Below, one piece after another: positions 1-5,037 of a DNA stretch of 7,903 nucleotides. Origin of the DNA: an uncultured Actinomycetes bacterium (GTDB lineage: Bacteria; Actinomycetota; Thermoleophilia; Solirubrobacterales; 70-9). The translations under genes were made by a program, and so were the position numbers. A model generated the notes under the pieces. That model did not search any database. It was not told where the DNA came from and saw only the letters and a list, made by a program, of their open reading frames with translations. How positions within the stretch are numbered: position 1 is the stretch's first letter; every line of letters begins with the position of its first letter. The stretch covers positions 1 through 7,903 of the forward strand of contig CAMLHB010000105.1 of NCBI GenBank assembly GCA_946479725.1. Direction: 5' to 3'.

Positions 1-2
1 TC

Positions 3-365
3 GAAGCGCCGCCGGTGCCGGCGCCGGAAGCGGCCGCCGAAGAAGCCGCCGCTACGGAAGGCGCTCCGGCCGCAGCGGACGAAGACTAAGAAGCCGCCGG
101 CGAGTCGGCCGCCGGCGAGGAAGTCACGGTCGGCGACGGGAACGCGGCGATCACCGGAGCCGAACCTTCCGAAGAAGTCGCCGGCGCCCACGGCGGCAGC
201 GGCACCGTCGTCGTCACCACCAGCCCGCCGCCAAGCGAACCGCCGCCTCCGCCACCGCCAAGCGAACCGGCCAGCCCGCCGCCGAGCAGCAGCCCGCCGC
301 CGCCGGTGGTCGTCGAAGTCCCCCCGGCGCCGGCGCCCGAACCGTCGCCCTCCAGCGAACCGTAA
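3..365 (+). pseudogene. 3' end of a Pro/Ala/Glu-rich protein with an in-frame TAA (partial)
   Basis: The frame with codons at positions 3, 6, 9 reads a low-complexity tail. There are 28 Ala/Glu/Pro-rich codons, then a TAA at 87-89, then 91 more codons ending at TAA 363-365. The later part is Glu/Gly/Ala-rich, passes through a GTVVVTT stretch and becomes Pro/Ser-rich with two PPPSEP units. Its end lies 7 nt from the stop of the convergent R2lox gene, the expected position for a real gene end. After the TAA there is no ATG, GTG or TTG in frame until near 303, so the second part has no start of its own. In 90-362 the third codon positions are the most GC-rich, as in coding DNA; in 3-86 they are not, so the frame is less certain there. 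GAA clearly outnumbers GAG, unlike the aldolase gene. Either a nonsense change or sequencing error split one gene (GAA to TAA is one base), or the gene really ends at 89. The other two + frames are also free of stops across the region, so openness alone proves little. Function is unknown. Confidence 0.4.
228..269 (+). repeat. 15-bp direct repeat encoding PPPSEP units
   Basis: The sequence CCGCCAAGCGAACCG occurs at 228-242 and again at 255-269, a period of 27 bp (nine codons). In the presumed reading frame both copies encode part of a PPPSEP unit. Period and frame agree, so this looks like internal duplication within a Pro-rich, probably extended and surface-exposed, tail rather than a regulatory repeat. 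Confidence 0.6.
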
Positions 366-372
366 TCCCCGC

Positions 373-1284
373 TCAGGCGAGCCCGATGACTTTGAGCCGG
401 CGCATCAGACAGGTGCCGGCAAACTGGCGCGTTTCGTCGAGCGAGTAGCCGAAGAGCTCGAAGTCCTCGCCGGCGTCCTCCGCCCAGGGCGGCTGCAGGA
501 CCCCGTCGGCAAGCGGCAGCGCCTGCTCGAGCGTCCGCTGGATCGCCTGCTTGTAGCGCTCGTCCTCGCGCGCCTTCTCGCGCAGGAACACCGAGCCGAA
601 AGCGACGTGGCGGTGCTCGTCGCGGGCGACGTTGGAGAAGCCCTCGACGAAGGCCGGCAGCGTCCCTTCACGTTCGTTGAAGTCCATGATGAAGTGCTGC
701 CCCGTCAGCGCCAGCATCCCCTCGATCACCATGTGGTAGAGGGTCACCGCCTCGACCAGGGCCTCCGTGTCCTCGGGCTCTGAGGAAAGCCGGTCGGTGC
801 GCTCCTTCAGCATCCCGTCGAAGAGGGCGCCGAACTTCTCGTTCAGGTGCGAGGAGGTCTCGGCCAGCATCTCGCCCAGCCGGTCCGACTCGAGCACCCC
901 GACCTCGCGATAGAAGCGCTCGAAGAAGCGAACGTGGCGGGCCTCGTCGGCGATCTGCGTGCAGAGGAAGACTTTCTGCTCCTCGGTCGGCGCCGCCCGC
1001 ATGATCGGTCCCAGCTCCTCGGCCACCTTCTGCTCGCCGATGAAGAACGAGGAGAGCCCGTACATGCGCTGGAAGCGCTCCTCGGGGCTGATCCGCTCGT
1101 GCCAGTCCTCCCGATCGCGGCTGAAGTCGAGCTCCTGCGTCTGCCACTGTTGCCGCTCCCAGAGGTCGTAGAGCTCGGCGTAGCTGAGCAGCTTGATCTC
1201 CGAGGTACGGTCGGCGGCCTCGTTCAGCGCCGGGTCGGCCGTCGCCTGGAAGTCGGAGCGCTCGGTCCGCGACCGCGTGCCCAT
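373..1284 (-). CDS. R2-like ligand-binding oxidase (R2lox), Mn/Fe ferritin-like protein
   Basis: A 303-residue four-helix-bundle protein of the ribonucleotide-reductase R2 superfamily. The full six-residue dimetal site is visible: E84, E114 and H117 (DEARH), E188 (in VIEGMLALTG), E223 and H226 (RDEHRH). The residues that form the Val-Tyr ether crosslink in Mycobacterium tuberculosis R2lox (Rv0233) are also present: V87 lies three after the first Glu and Y183 five before the fourth ligand. These spacings match that family, so R2lox fits better than an NrdB/NrdF radical subunit; no large subunit is nearby. Known R2lox proteins hold a Mn/Fe cofactor and a long-chain fatty-acid-like ligand and activate O2; their physiological substrate is not settled. 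ATG 1284 shares its A with the TGA of the upstream hydrolase (TGATG) and has no Shine-Dalgarno of its own, so coupled translation is likely. The frame stays open upstream to 1767 but only as an Arg-rich shadow of the hydrolase gene. A cytoplasmic location is expected, since no signal peptide is seen. Confidence 0.9.
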   Translation of the reverse strand: MGTRSRTERSDFQATADPALNEAADRTSEIKLLSYAELYDLWERQQWQTQELDFSRDREDWHERISPEERFQRMYGLSSFFIGEQKVAEELGPIMRAAPTEEQKVFLCTQIADEARHVRFFERFYREVGVLESDRLGEMLAETSSHLNEKFGALFDGMLKERTDRLSSEPEDTEALVEAVTLYHMVIEGMLALTGQHFIMDFNEREGTLPAFVEGFSNVARDEHRHVAFGSVFLREKAREDERYKQAIQRTLEQALPLADGVLQPPWAEDAGEDFELFGYSLDETRQFAGTCLMRRLKVIGLA

Positions 1285-1997
1285 CAGACGCTGTGGCTCT
1301 GGCCCGGGTCCAGCACGACGACCTGGGAGGAGGTCTTCGACTCGACCTCGGACTTGAAGGCGTCGGTGTCGGTCTCGATCGCGGGGAAGGTGTTGAAGTG
1401 GATCGGGATCACGGTGCCGGCGCCGACGAACTCGCAGGCGACGACGCCGTCGTGGCGGTCCATCGTGTAGTGGCCGCCGATCGGCAGCAGGGCGACGTCG
1501 ACCGGGTTGCGCTCGGCGATCAGCTTCATGTCGCTGAACAGGCAGGTGTCGCCGGCGTGGTAGACCGTCTTGCCGCCGATGTTGATCAGCATTCCGGTGG
1601 CGGTGCCGATCGCGATCCCGTGCTCGGCGCTGAACGGCGCCTCTTCGGAGCCGGGCAGGGTGCTGGTGTGCCAGGCGGGGACGAGCTTGATCCAACCCCA
1701 GTCGAACTCGACCGTGCCGCCGAGGTTGGGGTCGCTGACGTTCTCGATCCCCTGCCCCTTCAGCCATTCCGCCAGCTCGACGATCGTCACGCAGTGGGCG
1801 CCCGTGCGCTTGGCGACCGGGACCGCGTCGGCCATGTGGTCGGCGTGGCCGTGGGTGATGGCGATGTGGGTCGGCCCGACTTCCTCGCCGGTGTGGACCG
1901 CGGCGGGATTGTTCGGCTTGAGGAAGGGATCGACGAGGACCGTCGTCTCGCCCTCGCTCAGCTCGAAGCAGGAATGCCCGTGATACTTGATCTCCAT
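1284..1997 (-). CDS. UPF0173-type metallo-beta-lactamase-fold hydrolase
   Basis: A 237-residue protein with the compact metallo-beta-lactamase fold of the UPF0173/UlaG-like family. It opens with MEIKYHGHSCF, typical of UPF0173, and then shows the metal-binding motif H49-G-H51-A-D53-H54. Further probable ligands or catalytic residues are H110 (PAWHTST), D150 (YHAGDTCLF), H176 (GGHYTMD) and H200 (IPIHFNT). Length matches the family (about 225-240 residues). The family is annotated as metal-dependent hydrolases of mostly unknown substrate; relatives act on lactones and phosphoesters, so substrate is not predicted here. The start is ATG 1997, overlapping the TGA of the upstream 112-residue gene as TGATG and preceded by a strong GGAGGAG. 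Its own stop overlaps the start of R2lox in the same way. The gene therefore sits in the middle of a tightly coupled three-gene set, which makes a shared pathway with R2lox plausible but unproven. Confidence 0.9.
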   Translation of the reverse strand: MEIKYHGHSCFELSEGETTVLVDPFLKPNNPAAVHTGEEVGPTHIAITHGHADHMADAVPVAKRTGAHCVTIVELAEWLKGQGIENVSDPNLGGTVEFDWGWIKLVPAWHTSTLPGSEEAPFSAEHGIAIGTATGMLINIGGKTVYHAGDTCLFSDMKLIAERNPVDVALLPIGGHYTMDRHDGVVACEFVGAGTVIPIHFNTFPAIETDTDAFKSEVESKTSSQVVVLDPGQSHSV

Positions 1998-2335
1998 CAG
2001 CCTTCTCCTCCCGGGTTGGTCTTGTCGCTGCTGCTCAGCTCTTCCTTCAGTGCCCAGCCGACCGCCACTCCAACCATCATCCCCATCCGCGCCTCCTCGG
2101 CGAGCAGGGCGCGGACGGCGGTGACCCGCTCCTCGGGGTCGGGCGCGGTCGCGGCCTTGAGGCTCTCGTTTGCGTGCGGCTCGCCGAACCAGCCGCCCTC
2201 GGCGAGGGCCGCCGCCAGCACCTTCTGCAGCTGCGGCGCCGCCTTGGCGACGATCCGCTCGGCCTCGGAGAAGCGCTCCGGCTCGAGCAGCCGCTCGATC
2301 GCCGCTTCCAGCTCCCTCTCTTCGGGGTCGGGCAC
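1997..2335 (-). CDS. 112-residue helical protein of unknown function
   Basis: I do not recognise the family. The protein is 112 residues, rich in Ala, Glu, Leu and Arg, and looks almost entirely alpha-helical: an acidic amphipathic N-terminal half (1-45), a WFGEP turn near 49-53, a second charged helix (about 67-83), then a short hydrophobic stretch MGMMVGVAVGWAL (84-96) that could be a packed helix or weak membrane contact, and a polar tail ending NPGGEG. No signal peptide, Cys pair or catalytic motif is seen. The start is GTG 2335, 23 nt after the stop of the rhomboid-like gene. It has no Shine-Dalgarno but does have TAGGCT exactly 6 nt upstream, consistent with a leaderless mRNA. Its TGA overlaps the ATG of the hydrolase, and its last codons hold that gene's ribosome binding site. 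Co-translation suggests a small partner or regulatory subunit for the hydrolase/R2lox pair; this is inference only. Confidence 0.75.
   Translation of the reverse strand: MPDPEERELEAAIERLLEPERFSEAERIVAKAAPQLQKVLAAALAEGGWFGEPHANESLKAATAPDPEERVTAVRALLAEEARMGMMVGVAVGWALKEELSSSDKTNPGGEG
2005..2011 (-). promoter_or_regulatory. Ribosome binding site of the UPF0173 hydrolase
   Basis: GGAGGAG on the minus strand ends 7 nt before ATG 1997. It lies inside the 3' end of the upstream small gene, where the same bases encode the Gly-Gly-Glu part of its C-terminal tail. It is the only strong Shine-Dalgarno in the - strand block and fixes the start of the hydrolase. Confidence 0.8.
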
Positions 2336-2341
2336 GCCGAG

Positions 2342-2347
2342 AGCCTA
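2342..2347 (-). promoter_or_regulatory. Candidate -10 element (TAGGCT) of a leaderless promoter
   Basis: On the minus strand TAGGCT is followed by exactly six bases (CTCGGC) and then GTG 2335. It fits the actinobacterial -10 pattern TAnnnT at the distance that would put the first transcribed base on the start codon. No convincing -35 is seen. It would give the 112-residue protein, hydrolase and R2lox a promoter separate from the rhomboid-like gene. Confidence 0.4.
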
Positions 2348-2358
2348 GCCCGCCGCCG

Positions 2359-3117
2359 CTACTCGCCGTGGTGGAAGGCCGTCGAGGCGAGCCCCGCCAG
2401 GGCGCCGACGAAGCCACCCGCGAGGCCGGCGACCCAGTCGGCGGTGGGCGCGAACAGGGGCAGGACGATCAGGGCAACCGCGCAGACGGCGACGCCGACT
2501 ACGTCGAAGTCCTCGCCGATCTCCCCCTGCACCTCGGCGCGGCGGATCACGAACCAGGCGGCCAGCGTGCCGAGGGCGACCCCGTTGCCGCCGGCGACGA
2601 CCGTGATCGGGTCGGGGCTGGCGGCGGCCTGGGCGGCGATCATCCCCAGGGTGCCGCAGGCGATCAGCAGGATCGCCGTCCGCATGGTTCCGAGCCGGCG
2701 CTCGACCCCGGTGCCGAAGATCGCCAGCGCTACCGCGACGACGAAGAGGAAGCCGACGTCGACATAGGCGAAGGGGGCGGTCAGGTAGCGCCACCAGTCT
2801 TCCTGGAAGGGGATGACGAGGCCGCCGAAGTTGCCGATCGGGTCCCCGGTCGCCTTCTGCAGAACCAGCAGCACGGCCGGAATGAGGATCGCCGCGATCG
2901 TCGCGTAGGGGCGCTCGGCGGAGACCGCGAAGCTCGCCCCGCCCAGGCGTGGGCGGCGGCGCTTGCGCGGCTCCCGCGCCTCCAGGGCGTCCCCGCGGCG
3001 CTCCAGCTTCGGCGCCCGCTTGCGCAACCGCGCCCCGCAGTAAGGGCACTCGGTTACGTAGGGACTGACCTCGCTGCCGCAGTTCTTGCAGATGACGCTG
3101 AGCTCAGTCTCGCTCAT
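2359..3117 (-). CDS. Zinc-ribbon rhomboid-fold membrane protein, predicted inactive (pseudo-rhomboid)
   Basis: A 252-residue protein. Residues 10-27 form a zinc ribbon (C10-x2-C13, C24-x2-C27), followed by a basic linker (31-57) and a rhomboid-like membrane domain with about six hydrophobic spans from 70 to 247. Rhomboid landmarks are recognisable: WWRYLTAPF (108-116), IFGTGVERRLG (133-143) and GGNGVALG (176-183). The catalytic residues are absent. The Ser of the usual GxSG is N178. The loop/helix that normally carries HxxxxHxxxN aligns without gaps to PFAYVDVGFLFVVAVA, with no His or Asn. The C-terminal catalytic His is replaced in the GGFVGALAGL stretch. Proteolysis is therefore not expected; inactive rhomboids elsewhere (iRhoms, derlins) bind and route membrane clients. 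ATG 3117 lacks a Shine-Dalgarno and has TATCCT 6 nt upstream. The frame runs open further upstream through the aldolase region, but as a shadow. The gene is divergent from the aldolase and first in the minus-strand block. Confidence 0.8.
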   Translation of the reverse strand: MSETELSVICKNCGSEVSPYVTECPYCGARLRKRAPKLERRGDALEAREPRKRRRPRLGGASFAVSAERPYATIAAILIPAVLLVLQKATGDPIGNFGGLVIPFQEDWWRYLTAPFAYVDVGFLFVVAVALAIFGTGVERRLGTMRTAILLIACGTLGMIAAQAAASPDPITVVAGGNGVALGTLAAWFVIRRAEVQGEIGEDFDVVGVAVCAVALIVLPLFAPTADWVAGLAGGFVGALAGLASTAFHHGE

Positions 3118-3123
3118 CCCCCG

Positions 3124-3129
3124 AGGATA
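3124..3129 (-). promoter_or_regulatory. Candidate -10 element (TATCCT) of a leaderless promoter
   Basis: On the minus strand TATCCT is followed by six bases (CGGGGG) and then ATG 3117. This is close to the actinobacterial -10 consensus (T1, A2, T3 and T6 match TATAAT), and its distance predicts transcription starting at the A of the start codon. No clear -35 is visible. The surrounding GGGTATCCTCGG resembles GGGTAACCTCGG before the gene at 5955. Confidence 0.45.
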
Positions 3130-3163
3130 CCCGCCGCCGTTCGATTCCCCCCTTGGAATGCGC

Positions 3164-3169
3164 GATACT
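3164..3169 (+). promoter_or_regulatory. Weak candidate -10 element (GATACT) for the aldolase
   Basis: GATACT matches TATAAT at four of six positions and lies 32 nt before GTG 3202, leaving a short leader that contains the ribosome binding site. No good -35 is present at 16-18 bp. It sits in the 84-bp divergent gap between the rhomboid-like gene and the aldolase, which must hold any local aldolase promoter. Confidence 0.25.
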
Positions 3170-3189
3170 CCCCGGGCAACCGACTTCTT

Positions 3190-3194
3190 GGAGG
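3190..3194 (+). promoter_or_regulatory. Ribosome binding site of the aldolase
   Basis: GGAGG lies 7 nt before GTG 3202 (TTGGAGGAACTGACGTG). It is the strongest Shine-Dalgarno on the + strand of this window and decides the start of the aldolase within a much longer open frame. Confidence 0.85.
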
Positions 3195-3201
3195 AACTGA
3201 C

Positions 3202-4122
3202 GTGGAGCTGAAGAGTCTGACCGAGCAGAAATCGCTGCTGGAGGTCCTGCCGCCCGGGAAACGGGCGCGTCTGCACCGACTTCTGTTCGAGTTCGGCCCC
3301 GGAAACGGCACCCTGATGCTGCTGCCGATCGACCAGGGGATCGAGCACGGCCCGCGTGACTTCTTCCCCAACCCGGCTTCCAAGGACCCCGACTACCAGT
3401 TCCGGCTCGCCGCCGAGGCCGGCTACTCGGCCCTCGCCTGCCAGATCGGGATGGCCGAGAAGTACTACCCCGACTACGCGGGCCGGGTGCCGCTGATCCT
3501 CAAGGTCAACGGCAAGACCGACCTCCCCTCCTCCGCCAAGGCCTTCTCCAGCTGCAACGCCAGTGTCGAGGACGGCGTCCGGCTCGGCGCCGACGCGATC
3601 GGCTACACGCTCTACGTCGGCTCCCCGCGGCAGGACGAGGATCTCGCCCAGCTGCGCCGCGTCCGCGAGGAATGCGATCGCTTCGGGATGCCGCTCGTCG
3701 TCTGGTCCTACCCGCGCGGCGAAGCGGTCGAGGCCAAGGGCGGCCAGAACTCCTTCTACGCGATCGACTACGCGGCGCGGATGGCGATGGAGATGGGCGC
3801 CGACGTGGTCAAGCTCAACATGCCGAAGATCGACTCCTCGAAGGACAAGGACGCCCCGGCGCCCTACAACGAGATGGAGGTCGATCAGACCGAGGCGATC
3901 CGCCAGTGCGTCGAATCTGCCGGGCGGGCGCTGGTCGTGCTCTCCGGCGGCTCCAAGACGGACGACGAGACGGTCCTGCAGAACACCCGCGACGTGATGG
4001 GCGCCGGCGGCTCCGGCGTCATCTTCGGCCGCAACGTCTGGCAGCGCGAGTGGAACGAGGCGCTGGGCATCATCGAGCAGATCAAGGAGAGTTTGCTGTC
4101 TAACGTGCGGCGCACGCCGTAG
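3202..4122 (+). CDS. fbaB: Class I fructose-bisphosphate aldolase, DhnA/FbaB type
   Basis: A 306-residue TIM-barrel aldolase of the DhnA/FbaB (archaeal-type class I) family, which interconverts fructose 1,6-bisphosphate with dihydroxyacetone phosphate and glyceraldehyde 3-phosphate in the cytoplasm. Visible landmarks: PIDQGIEHGP at 42-51, including the catalytic Asp44; LKVNGKT at 100-106; VWSYPRG at 167-173 with the catalytic-type Tyr170; the Schiff-base lysine K204 in ADVVKLNMPK; and the phosphate-binding SGGSKT (248-253) and GRNVWQR (277-282). Length fits the family (about 260-350). Start GTG 3202 is set by GGAGG 7 nt upstream; the frame is open back to 2170 but that part is an Arg-rich shadow of the opposite gene. 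The gene is followed by two hairpins, so it is probably transcribed alone. A related DhnA-family aldolase (for example 2-amino-3,7-dideoxy-threo-hept-6-ulosonate synthase) is possible, but the FbaB-like motifs favour the glycolytic enzyme. Confidence 0.9.
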   Translation: MELKSLTEQKSLLEVLPPGKRARLHRLLFEFGPGNGTLMLLPIDQGIEHGPRDFFPNPASKDPDYQFRLAAEAGYSALACQIGMAEKYYPDYAGRVPLILKVNGKTDLPSSAKAFSSCNASVEDGVRLGADAIGYTLYVGSPRQDEDLAQLRRVREECDRFGMPLVVWSYPRGEAVEAKGGQNSFYAIDYAARMAMEMGADVVKLNMPKIDSSKDKDAPAPYNEMEVDQTEAIRQCVESAGRALVVLSGGSKTDDETVLQNTRDVMGAGGSGVIFGRNVWQREWNEALGIIEQIKESLLSNVRRTP

Positions 4123-4142
4123 GCGCCTGCAAATCGGCGCTT
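4121..4142 (+). terminator. Small hairpin at the aldolase stop codon
   Basis: GCGCC (4123-4127) pairs with GGCGC (4136-4140) around an 8-nt loop and can be extended by a G-T and an A-T pair to seven base pairs. It is followed by TTT. It starts inside the TAG stop codon, so ribosomes would disturb it. It is weak alone but stands directly before a much stronger hairpin. Confidence 0.35.
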
Positions 4143-4143
4143 T

Positions 4144-4172
4144 GCCCGGGGAGAGTTTTCCTTTCCCCGGGC
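4144..4172 (+). terminator. Strong hairpin after the aldolase, probable terminator
   Basis: GCCCGGGGAGAG (4144-4155) pairs with CTTTCCCCGGGC (4161-4172), a 12-bp stem with one G-T pair and a 5-nt TTTTC loop. Only two T residues follow on the + strand, so it is not a textbook intrinsic terminator, although high-GC actinobacteria often use such stems with poor T tracts. Eleven nucleotides separate its foot from ATG 4183, so it may also control access to the nuclease start. Confidence 0.6.
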
Positions 4173-4182
4173 TTAAGGTCGT

Positions 4183-4674
4183 ATGCATTCGCGAGGCAGC
4201 TGGGTACTTCTAGCTCTTATCGCTCTCGTACTGGTTCAGCCGTGGAAGGAGCTGGGACGGGACGAGGGGCCGGCGAGCGCCGCGGCCTACGTACTGCGGG
4301 CGGTCGACGGGGACACGATCGAAGTGATGCTCGACGGGAAGGCTGAGGACGTCCGCTACATCGGCATCGACACCCCGGAGACGGTGAAGCCAGACACGCC
4401 GGTGCAGTGCTTCGGGCCGCAGGCACACCGCTTCAACGCCCGCTTGGTCACTCACAAGCGGGTGCGGCTTGTGTTCGGCGTAGAGCGCCGGGATATCTAC
4501 GGACGCCTGCTCGCCTACGTCTACCTCGACGGCCGCTTCGTCAACGCCGAGCTGGCCCGCCGTGGGCTGGCGCGGACGCTGACGATCCCTCCCAACGACC
4601 GCTTCGCGAGGCGCTTCAAACGGCTCGAGATGGCGGCCGCGCGGTCCGGCCGGGGCCTCTGGAGCGCCTGCTGA
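4183..4674 (+). CDS. Thermonuclease-family (SNase-like) nuclease, membrane-anchored or secreted
   Basis: A 163-residue protein with an N-terminal hydrophobic segment (WVLLALIALVLVQPW, 7-21) serving as signal peptide or anchor, then a staphylococcal-nuclease domain (about 35-162). Compared with SNase, the active site is complete: D44 (VDGDT), R58 (VRYIGIDTPET), D63/T64 (calcium), E66 (general base) and R108 (IYGR). The closing motif LAYVYLDGRFVNAELARRGL (110-129) is also typical. Family members cleave DNA and RNA phosphodiester bonds with Ca2+. C76 (VQCFGP) and the C-terminal C163 are the only cysteines and could form a disulfide outside the cell. ATG 4183 has a short AAGG 4 nt upstream; the first Met gives a complete signal/anchor segment, which supports it. 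Cleavage of the N-terminal segment is uncertain: no clear AxA site sits right after it, but ASAAA at 31-35 is possible. No immunity or partner gene is adjacent. Confidence 0.88.
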   Translation: MHSRGSWVLLALIALVLVQPWKELGRDEGPASAAAYVLRAVDGDTIEVMLDGKAEDVRYIGIDTPETVKPDTPVQCFGPQAHRFNARLVTHKRVRLVFGVERRDIYGRLLAYVYLDGRFVNAELARRGLARTLTIPPNDRFARRFKRLEMAAARSGRGLWSAC

Positions 4675-4676
4675 AT

Positions 4677-4694
4677 TGTGAGCTTACTGTGAGC
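4677..4694 (+). repeat. TGTGAGC direct repeat with 11-bp period
   Basis: TGTGAGC occurs at 4677-4683 and 4688-4694, starting 11 bp apart, about one helical turn, in the 70-bp gap between the nuclease and the small membrane protein gene. It lies upstream of the candidate extended -10 at 4709-4717, where an activator or repressor would bind. The spacing is suggestive, but seven bases is short. Confidence 0.4.
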
Positions 4695-4708
4695 CCTGCA
4701 AGATCTTT

Positions 4709-4717
4709 TGCTACGGT
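4709..4717 (+). promoter_or_regulatory. Candidate extended -10 promoter (TGCTACGGT)
   Basis: TGC followed by TACGGT fits the extended -10 form TGnTAnnnT. It lies 27 nt before ATG 4745, with the TGTGAGC repeats upstream in place of a recognisable -35. It would drive the 79-residue membrane protein. Confidence 0.3.
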
Positions 4718-4744
4718 GCCGCCTGGCCCTCGGGCCCCTTCCTT

Positions 4745-4984
4745 ATGAGAATGCGACAGAGCATCTCCCAGTTCGAGACGGCGTTCGAGCAGGAGACCTA
4801 CCTCGAGCGCCGCCGGCGCGAGCAGCTGCGCCGCCGCGCGGCGAACCGCTCCCGGGCGCGCAAGATCACCCGCGTCGAGCAGGAGGGGAAGGTCCGCTTC
4901 AGCGTTCTCGCCGTCTGCCTAACCGTCACCGTCGTCGTCGTCGTCGTGGCGATGTTCGAGGCGCTCGCCTTCCTGATGGCCTAG
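4745..4984 (+). CDS. 79-residue basic single-span membrane protein, unknown function
   Basis: I do not recognise a named family. Residues 1-19 are polar with several Glu. Residues 20-43 form a strongly basic, probably helical stretch (ERRRREQLRRRAANRSRARK at 21-40). Residues 51-78 are one hydrophobic span containing six Val in a row (63-68) and ending near the C-terminus. This predicts a basic cytoplasmic domain attached to the membrane by a C-terminal anchor. Such a layout could bind nucleic acid, ribosome or anionic lipid at the membrane, but no motif settles this. The start is ATG 4745 (a second ATG at 4751 is possible); no Shine-Dalgarno is seen. The frame upstream reaches a stop at 4679 without another start codon. 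The next gene begins 53 nt downstream with its own promoter-like signal. Ordinary codon use and a plausible protein make it likely real. Confidence 0.7.
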   Translation: MRMRQSISQFETAFEQETYLERRRREQLRRRAANRSRARKITRVEQEGKVRFSVLAVCLTVTVVVVVVAMFEALAFLMA

Positions 4985-5022
4985 GCCCACCCGTCTTACC
5001 GCCCCCGAATGCCCTCCTTCAA

Positions 5023-5028
5023 TAGACT
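5023..5028 (+). promoter_or_regulatory. Candidate -10 element (TAGACT), near-leaderless start
   Basis: TAGACT matches the TAnnnT pattern and four of six bases of TATAAT. It ends 9 nt before ATG 5038, so a transcript would have a leader of only a few bases. No Shine-Dalgarno precedes that ATG, in keeping with this reading. It shares the TAnnCT form with the three candidate leaderless promoters on the minus strand. Confidence 0.4.
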
Positions 5029-5037
5029 CGCGCGCCG

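Noticed and set aside
1..372. Lys/Arg/Pro-rich protein in the first + frame, like a basic C-terminal tail
   Set aside because: Its codons end in G/C in the first 90 bases, but it has no stop until about 780 and would run deep into the R2lox gene on the other strand.
373..1284. Class I ribonucleotide reductase small subunit (NrdB/NrdF)
   Set aside because: The Val/Tyr crosslink pair and ligand spacing match R2lox, and no large subunit gene is present in the window.
1285..1767. N-terminal extension of the R2lox frame giving a 464-residue protein
   Set aside because: The extra part is Arg/His/Pro-rich and overlaps the hydrolase gene out of frame; the TGATG start at 1284 and family length explain the gene.
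2170..3201. Long + frame upstream of the aldolase (650 residues in total)
   Set aside because: It lies antisense to the rhomboid-like and small helical genes with shadow composition; GGAGG before GTG 3202 and family length set the start.
3118..4188. Minus-strand extension of the rhomboid-like gene across the aldolase
   Set aside because: It is the antisense shadow of the aldolase gene; the zinc ribbon starts right after ATG 3117.
4677..4694. CRP-type operator because of TGTGA
   Set aside because: The copies are in direct orientation, not the inverted TGTGA-N6-TCACA arrangement.
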